NCBI GenBank assembly: GCA_020024675.1
Contig: JAHHTM010000023.1
Coordinates: 1-10,326, forward strand
DNA length: 10,326 nucleotides
DNA from: Muricomes sp.
GTDB taxonomy: Bacteria; Bacillota; Clostridia; Lachnospirales; Lachnospiraceae
Reading direction: 5' to 3'
This document shows positions 6,927 through 10,326 of the stretch, in pieces. The position numbers and the translations under genes were made by a program. The notes under the pieces were generated by a model. It did not search any database. It had not been told where the DNA came from and saw only the letters and a list, made by a program, of their open reading frames with translations. Position 1 is the first letter of the stretch. Each line of letters opens with the position of its first letter.

Positions 6927-8117
6927 ATGAGACGATATAAAAGAATTTTTACAATTGTACTTGATTCTCTTGGAATTGGAGCAATGCCGGATTCTTTGAA
7001 GTTTGGAGATGATGGAGTAGACACATTTGGGCATATACTGGATCAAATGGGAACTCTTGAAATTCCTAATTTAAGGAAATTAGGCTTTTTAAATCTTCAT
7101 CCGGCTGGAAAAATGGAAGGTGTTGAACATCCAATAGGGCGTTATATGCGCATGGGAGAAGCAAGTAATGGTAAGGATACCATGACGGGACACTGGGAAA
7201 TGATGGGAATTAAAACAGAAAAACCATTTAAAACATTTACGGAAACAGGTTTTCCAAAAGAACTGATCGAAGAACTTGAAAAGCGCTGTGGGAAAAAAGT
7301 TATTGGAAATAAGAGTGCCAGTGGAACAGAAATTATAGAAGAACTTGGCGAAGAAGAAATAAATACAGGAGCCATGATTGTATATACTTCAGCAGATTCG
7401 GTTTTACAGATATGTGGCAATGAAGAGACGTTTGACCTTCAGAATTTATATCGGTGTTGTGAGATCGCAAGAGAGATTACATTAAAAGATGAGTGGCGAG
7501 TTGGTCGTGTCATTGCAAGACCATATGTAGGAAAGAAAAAAGGCGAATTTAAACGTACAAGTAATCGCCATGATTATGCATTAAAACCTACAGGAGCAAC
7601 TGCATTGAATGCATTAAAAGATGCAGGATATGATGTGATCGGAGTTGGAAAAATCAATGACATCTTTTGCGGAGAAGGAATTACAGCCACACATCGTTCG
7701 ACAAGTTCTGTTCATGGTATGGAACAGACGATAGAAATTGCAAAAGAGGACTTTAAAGGACTTTGCTTTGTAAATCTTGTTGATTTTGATGCTCTTTGGG
7801 GACATAGAAGAGATGTAGAAGGCTACGCAAAAGAAATTGAAAAATTTGATAAAAATCTGGGTGTGCTCCTTGAAAACTTAAAGGAAGACGATCTTCTTAT
7901 TCTTACGGCTGACCACGGAAATGACCCGACATATAGTGGAACAGATCACACAAGAGAATACGTTCCATTTATTTCGTATTCTCCACGAATGTTGGAAGGT
8001 GGAAACTTGGAAAATGTAGATACGTTTGCAGTGATTGGCGCATCGATTGCTGATAATTTTCAGGTAGATATGCCAGAAGGAACAATTGGTACATCTATTT
8101 TAGAAAAACTAGTTTAG
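6927..8117 (+). CDS. deoB: Phosphopentomutase
   Basis: The enzyme interconverts ribose-1-phosphate and ribose-5-phosphate (and the deoxy forms), linking both phosphorylases of this operon to DeoC and the pentose phosphate pathway. The 396 aa protein is an alkaline-phosphatase-superfamily metalloenzyme of normal length. The two-metal site is visible: Asp13 in VLDSLGIG, the phosphorylated Thr85 in GKDTMTGHWE, Asp286 in LVDFDALWGHRRD, Asp329-His330 in TADHGND and His341 in GTDHTREYVP. The family-typical TSADSVLQI segment is at 154-162. The ATG lies 26 bases after cdd, with AGAGGTG four bases upstream. An earlier in-frame start would lack a ribosome site. Confidence 0.97.
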   Translation: MRRYKRIFTIVLDSLGIGAMPDSLKFGDDGVDTFGHILDQMGTLEIPNLRKLGFLNLHPAGKMEGVEHPIGRYMRMGEASNGKDTMTGHWEMMGIKTEKPFKTFTETGFPKELIEELEKRCGKKVIGNKSASGTEIIEELGEEEINTGAMIVYTSADSVLQICGNEETFDLQNLYRCCEIAREITLKDEWRVGRVIARPYVGKKKGEFKRTSNRHDYALKPTGATALNALKDAGYDVIGVGKINDIFCGEGITATHRSTSSVHGMEQTIEIAKEDFKGLCFVNLVDFDALWGHRRDVEGYAKEIEKFDKNLGVLLENLKEDDLLILTADHGNDPTYSGTDHTREYVPFISYSPRMLEGGNLENVDTFAVIGASIADNFQVDMPEGTIGTSILEKLV

Positions 8118-8139
8118 AGAAAAACGGGGAAGTGTATAA

Positions 8140-8865
8140 GTGCAATCGGACGAATTATACGAAAAACTGCCTTTTTTAAAGAAATTAGATAAAAGCAGGG
8201 CAGAACAGTTTGTAGATTATTTTAAAACAGCTCCTGATTGGCTAATTGAAAAACTATACGTAGAAGATATGGAAAAAGAGGTTGTATTTGTCAGAGAAAA
8301 TACACCGGTAGATTATATCTATTTCATCATTAAAGGAAGTATTGAAGCCGTGGATTTCAGATTCCAAGGCGTAATATATGAATTTATGCGATTTGACCGT
8401 GTCTATGCCATGGGTGGAATGGAATATATCATGGATAAACCAACGTACGGAACAACACTTAGAACAGTTACAAAATGTAAAGTTGTAAGAATTTCAATGA
8501 AGGATTTTTCTAGATGGATGAATCAAGATATTGTTGCACTAAAAAAGGAAGCTCAAAGGGTAGGAGAATATCTTTTTGAAGATGCAAGAAAAGGCAGGGC
8601 CTTTCTTTTCTTAAATGGAGAAGAGCGTGTTGCTATGTTGGTTGTGGAACGGTATGAACGCTATGCAAAAAATGGTGTTTTATATATTAAGGGAAGCAGA
8701 CAACATATATCGAATGCTACCGGACTTTGCGTAAAGACGGTACAAAGGGCAATCAAAAAACTTACAGATGATGGGTTGGTTTCAAAAGATGGAGCAAAAT
8801 TGTTTGTTACGAGCAAACAGTACTATGAGATGAAAAAAATAGTTGGAAAAGTTGTTGATATGTAA
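8140..8865 (+). CDS. Crp/Fnr-family transcription regulator, likely regulator of this operon
   Basis: The 241 aa protein has an N-terminal cyclic-nucleotide-binding-type beta-roll (about 35-125), a long dimer helix (about 128-150) and a C-terminal winged helix-turn-helix (about 186-225). An ungapped match by eye to E. coli CRP is clear in the HTH (SRQHISNATG then VKTVQRAIKKL). In the ligand pocket, CRP Glu72, Arg82 and Ser83 correspond to Gly93, Tyr103 and Gly104, so cAMP is an unlikely ligand. No Cys cluster for an iron-sulfur centre of the Fnr kind is seen. In the recognition helix, CRP Arg180 and Glu181 become Val198 and Lys199 while Arg185 is kept as Arg203, implying a site other than TGTGA. 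The GTG start has GGGGA nine bases upstream. No promoter of its own is evident, so it is probably made with the operon. Its target and ligand are inferred only from position. Confidence 0.85.
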   Translation: MQSDELYEKLPFLKKLDKSRAEQFVDYFKTAPDWLIEKLYVEDMEKEVVFVRENTPVDYIYFIIKGSIEAVDFRFQGVIYEFMRFDRVYAMGGMEYIMDKPTYGTTLRTVTKCKVVRISMKDFSRWMNQDIVALKKEAQRVGEYLFEDARKGRAFLFLNGEERVAMLVVERYERYAKNGVLYIKGSRQHISNATGLCVKTVQRAIKKLTDDGLVSKDGAKLFVTSKQYYEMKKIVGKVVDM

Positions 8866-8887
8866 GAACAGAAAAGAGGGTGTTAGT

Positions 8888-9709
8888 ATGAACGCGGTGT
8901 ATGAAAAACTAATAACATGCGTAGAAAGTGTTAAGAAAAAAATTGACTTCAAGCCAGAAGTAGCTTTGATTTTAGGATCTGGACTTGGGGATTATGCAGA
9001 CGATATAAAAATCGAGCAGACGATAGATTATACAGAAATAAAAGATTTTCCAATATCTACAGTAAAAGGACATAAAGGAAGATTTGTATTTGGATATGTA
9101 GGAAATGTACCAGTAGTGATCATGCAGGGTAGAATTCATTTTTACGAAGGATATAAGATGTCAGATGTTGTTCTTCCAACGCGCCTTATGGGCATGTTAG
9201 GTGCAAAAAAACTTATTCTTACAAATGCAGCCGGCGGAGTTAACTTTGACTATAAACCAGGTGATTTTATGATGATTCAAGACCATATTACAATGAATAT
9301 CCCAAGTCCACTGATTGGAGAAAATATGGATGAGCTTGGTGTACGATTCCCAGATATGAGTGAAGTGTACAGTAAACGGATGCAGAATGTGATACAAAAT
9401 GCAGCTGAAAAACAAAACTTAAAACTGCAAAAAGGTGTGTATATTCAGCTTACAGGCCCATGCTATGAAACACCAGCTGAAGTACGTGCATGTAGAACAT
9501 TAGGTGGTGATGCAGTTGGCATGAGTACAGCGTGTGAAGCTATAGCAGCATCGCATATGGGTATGGAAGTTTGTGGAATATCTTGCATCACAAATATGGC
9601 AGCAGGTATGTCTACTGAAAAACTTAGTCATGCAGAGGTACAGGAAACAGCTGACCGCGTGGCTGATCAGTTTAAAAATCTGATTACAGAGATTATAACA
9701 ACAATCTAA
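8888..9709 (+). CDS. punA: Purine nucleoside phosphorylase, trimeric (inosine/guanosine) type
   Basis: The enzyme cleaves inosine, guanosine and their deoxy forms with phosphate to give hypoxanthine or guanine plus (deoxy)ribose-1-phosphate. Starting at the ATG it has 273 aa, typical of the trimeric class. Phosphate-site elements are GSGLG (30-34), GHKGR (61-65), GRIHFYEG (81-88) and NAAGG (113-117). Purine-site Glu194 in GPCYETPAE and Asn236 in CITNMAAG match the residues that give 6-oxopurine preference in this family. VGMST (210-214) is the ribose/phosphate segment. A longer reading from a TTG at 8843 overlaps the regulator gene by 23 bases and adds an unconserved basic leader. The ATG at 8888 with AGAGGGTG upstream is the better start. 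Adenosine is probably a poor substrate. Confidence 0.94.
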   Translation: MNAVYEKLITCVESVKKKIDFKPEVALILGSGLGDYADDIKIEQTIDYTEIKDFPISTVKGHKGRFVFGYVGNVPVVIMQGRIHFYEGYKMSDVVLPTRLMGMLGAKKLILTNAAGGVNFDYKPGDFMMIQDHITMNIPSPLIGENMDELGVRFPDMSEVYSKRMQNVIQNAAEKQNLKLQKGVYIQLTGPCYETPAEVRACRTLGGDAVGMSTACEAIAASHMGMEVCGISCITNMAAGMSTEKLSHAEVQETADRVADQFKNLITEIITTI

Positions 9710-9720
9710 ATCGATTTTTT

Positions 9721-9758
9721 AAATAGAGCAATGGTTTTTACTATTGCTCTATTTTTTT
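9721..9758 (+). terminator. Strong intrinsic terminator ending the nucleoside operon
   Basis: The arms AAATAGAGCAAT (9721-9732) and ATTGCTCTATTT (9743-9754) pair perfectly. The stem can extend inward by a G-U and a G-C pair to leave a six-base loop (9735-9740). Seven T residues (9752-9758) follow. It lies 11 bases after the phosphorylase stop and before a clear new promoter, so it marks the end of the transcription unit. Confidence 0.93.
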
Positions 9759-9777
9759 GTCCTAAAAAATGGGATTC

Positions 9778-9806
9778 TTGACAGTGTATCAATTACAAAT
9801 TAAAAT
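9778..9806 (+). promoter_or_regulatory. Sigma-A-type promoter of the recJ-like gene
   Basis: TTGACA (9778-9783, a perfect -35) is followed after exactly 17 bases by TAAAAT (9801-9806, five of six matches to the -10 consensus). The predicted start is near 9813, leaving a leader of about 27 nt that holds the ribosome site GAGGTGA at 9829-9835. It resembles a constitutive housekeeping promoter, in contrast to the -35-poor promoter of the operon upstream. Confidence 0.85.
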
Positions 9807-9839
9807 AATAAATATTGTATCAGAGGTCGAGGTGATAAA

Positions 9840-10326
9840 ATGGAAAGATGGTTTGTTTCTATGAAAAAGGCAGAATTTGGAGAAATCGCACAAAGATATA
9901 ATATTTCTCCTATTCTTGCAAGATTGATCAGAAATAGAGACATCATAGAGGGTAAGGAAATCAATCTTTATCTAAATGGTACGATCGCAGATCTGTACGA
10001 CGGAATCCTAATGAAAGATATGGATAAAGCGGTGGAAATTCTGAAAGAGAAGATAATGGAGGGCTCCAAAATAAGAATAATCGGTGATTATGATATAGAT
10101 GGGGTCAATGCAACATATATCCTGAAAAAAGGGATATCACAGCTTGGAGGAATCGTAGACACAGATATACCGGATCGTATGAAGGATGGCTATGGCTTAA
10201 ATAAAACATTGATTGACAGAGCATTAGACGAAGGGGTTGACACAATTATTACCTGTGACAATGGAATTGCTGCGGCAGAGGAAATTGCATATGGAAAAAG
10301 AAACGGAATGACAATCATAGTTACAG
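9840..10326 (+). CDS. recJ: Single-stranded-DNA-specific exonuclease RecJ-like, 5' part only (cut by window edge)
   Basis: The reading frame is open from the ATG at 9840 to the window end, giving 162 codons and no stop. The N-terminus fits RecJ: a short lead (MERWFVSMKKAEF), then YNISPILARLIRNRDI (20-35). This is followed by the DHH phosphoesterase motif I, IIGDYDIDGVNATYIL, then PDRMKDGYGLN and motif II, TCDNGIAAAEE. Asp residues in GDYDIDG and TCDNG would bind the catalytic manganese ions. RecJ degrades single-stranded DNA 5' to 3' in recombination and repair. GAGGTGA ends four bases before the ATG. The C-terminal DHHA1 and OB-fold domains lie outside the window, so another DHH-family nuclease is possible. 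The gene has no functional link to the nucleoside operon. Confidence 0.88.
   Translation, partial: MERWFVSMKKAEFGEIAQRYNISPILARLIRNRDIIEGKEINLYLNGTIADLYDGILMKDMDKAVEILKEKIMEGSKIRIIGDYDIDGVNATYILKKGISQLGGIVDTDIPDRMKDGYGLNKTLIDRALDEGVDTIITCDNGIAAAEEIAYGKRNGMTIIVT

Noticed and set aside
8026..8057. Promoter for the Crp/Fnr gene inside the end of deoB (TTGCAG with GATAAT)
   Set aside because: The spacer is 20 bases and both boxes are imperfect. The gene has only a 22-base gap from deoB and fits operon transcription.
9068..9081. Further AGGACA copies inside genes (for example near 2546 and 9068) as extra regulator sites
   Set aside because: They lack the second dyad arm and fall within coding sequence.
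96..9709. Mobile element, CRISPR array, toxin-antitoxin or phage-defence genes
   Set aside because: No terminal repeats, transposase, repeat-spacer pattern or unexplained small gene was found. All coding space is accounted for by transport, salvage and regulator genes.

Overview
The window is AT-rich, with Clostridia-style AGGAGG ribosome sites, several GTG starts and a Gram-positive lipoprotein signal. Together these suggest an anaerobic Firmicute, most likely Lachnospiraceae or a relative. This is inferred from gene content and codon style, not from a marker gene. Every gene reads on the + strand, packed with little space between them.

Positions 1-95 form a promoter region. It has two similar dyads (11-24 and 34-47), an extended -10 box (44-52) and a perfect short palindrome just before the first ribosome site (62-76). 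Positions 96-4975 encode a nucleoside ABC importer: a BMP-family lipoprotein, a hairpin resembling a leaky terminator, a two-domain ATPase and two membrane permeases. Positions 4988-8117 encode uridine phosphorylase, deoxyribose-phosphate aldolase (DeoC), cytidine deaminase (Cdd) and phosphopentomutase (DeoB). Positions 8140-8865 encode a Crp/Fnr-family regulator that lacks the residues used to bind cAMP. Positions 8888-9709 encode a trimeric-type purine nucleoside phosphorylase. A strong intrinsic terminator at 9721-9758 ends the unit. A separate promoter (9778-9806) then drives a recJ-like gene that runs off the window edge.

The ten genes from 96 to 9709 make a coherent path. Nucleosides are captured outside the cell and imported. 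Cytidine is deaminated to uridine, and uridine and purine nucleosides are split by phosphate into base plus (deoxy)ribose-1-phosphate. DeoB converts that to the 5-phosphate. DeoC cleaves deoxyribose-5-phosphate to glyceraldehyde-3-phosphate and acetaldehyde, while ribose-5-phosphate enters the pentose phosphate pathway. The operon therefore serves carbon and energy recovery as well as base salvage.

The enzymes and transporter belong to well-known families. The least ordinary part is the control layer. A Crp/Fnr-type protein with altered ligand and DNA-reading residues is encoded inside the operon. The operon promoter carries a dyad exactly where a class II activator would sit. That this protein binds those dyads, and that it senses a nucleoside-derived ligand, is my inference.
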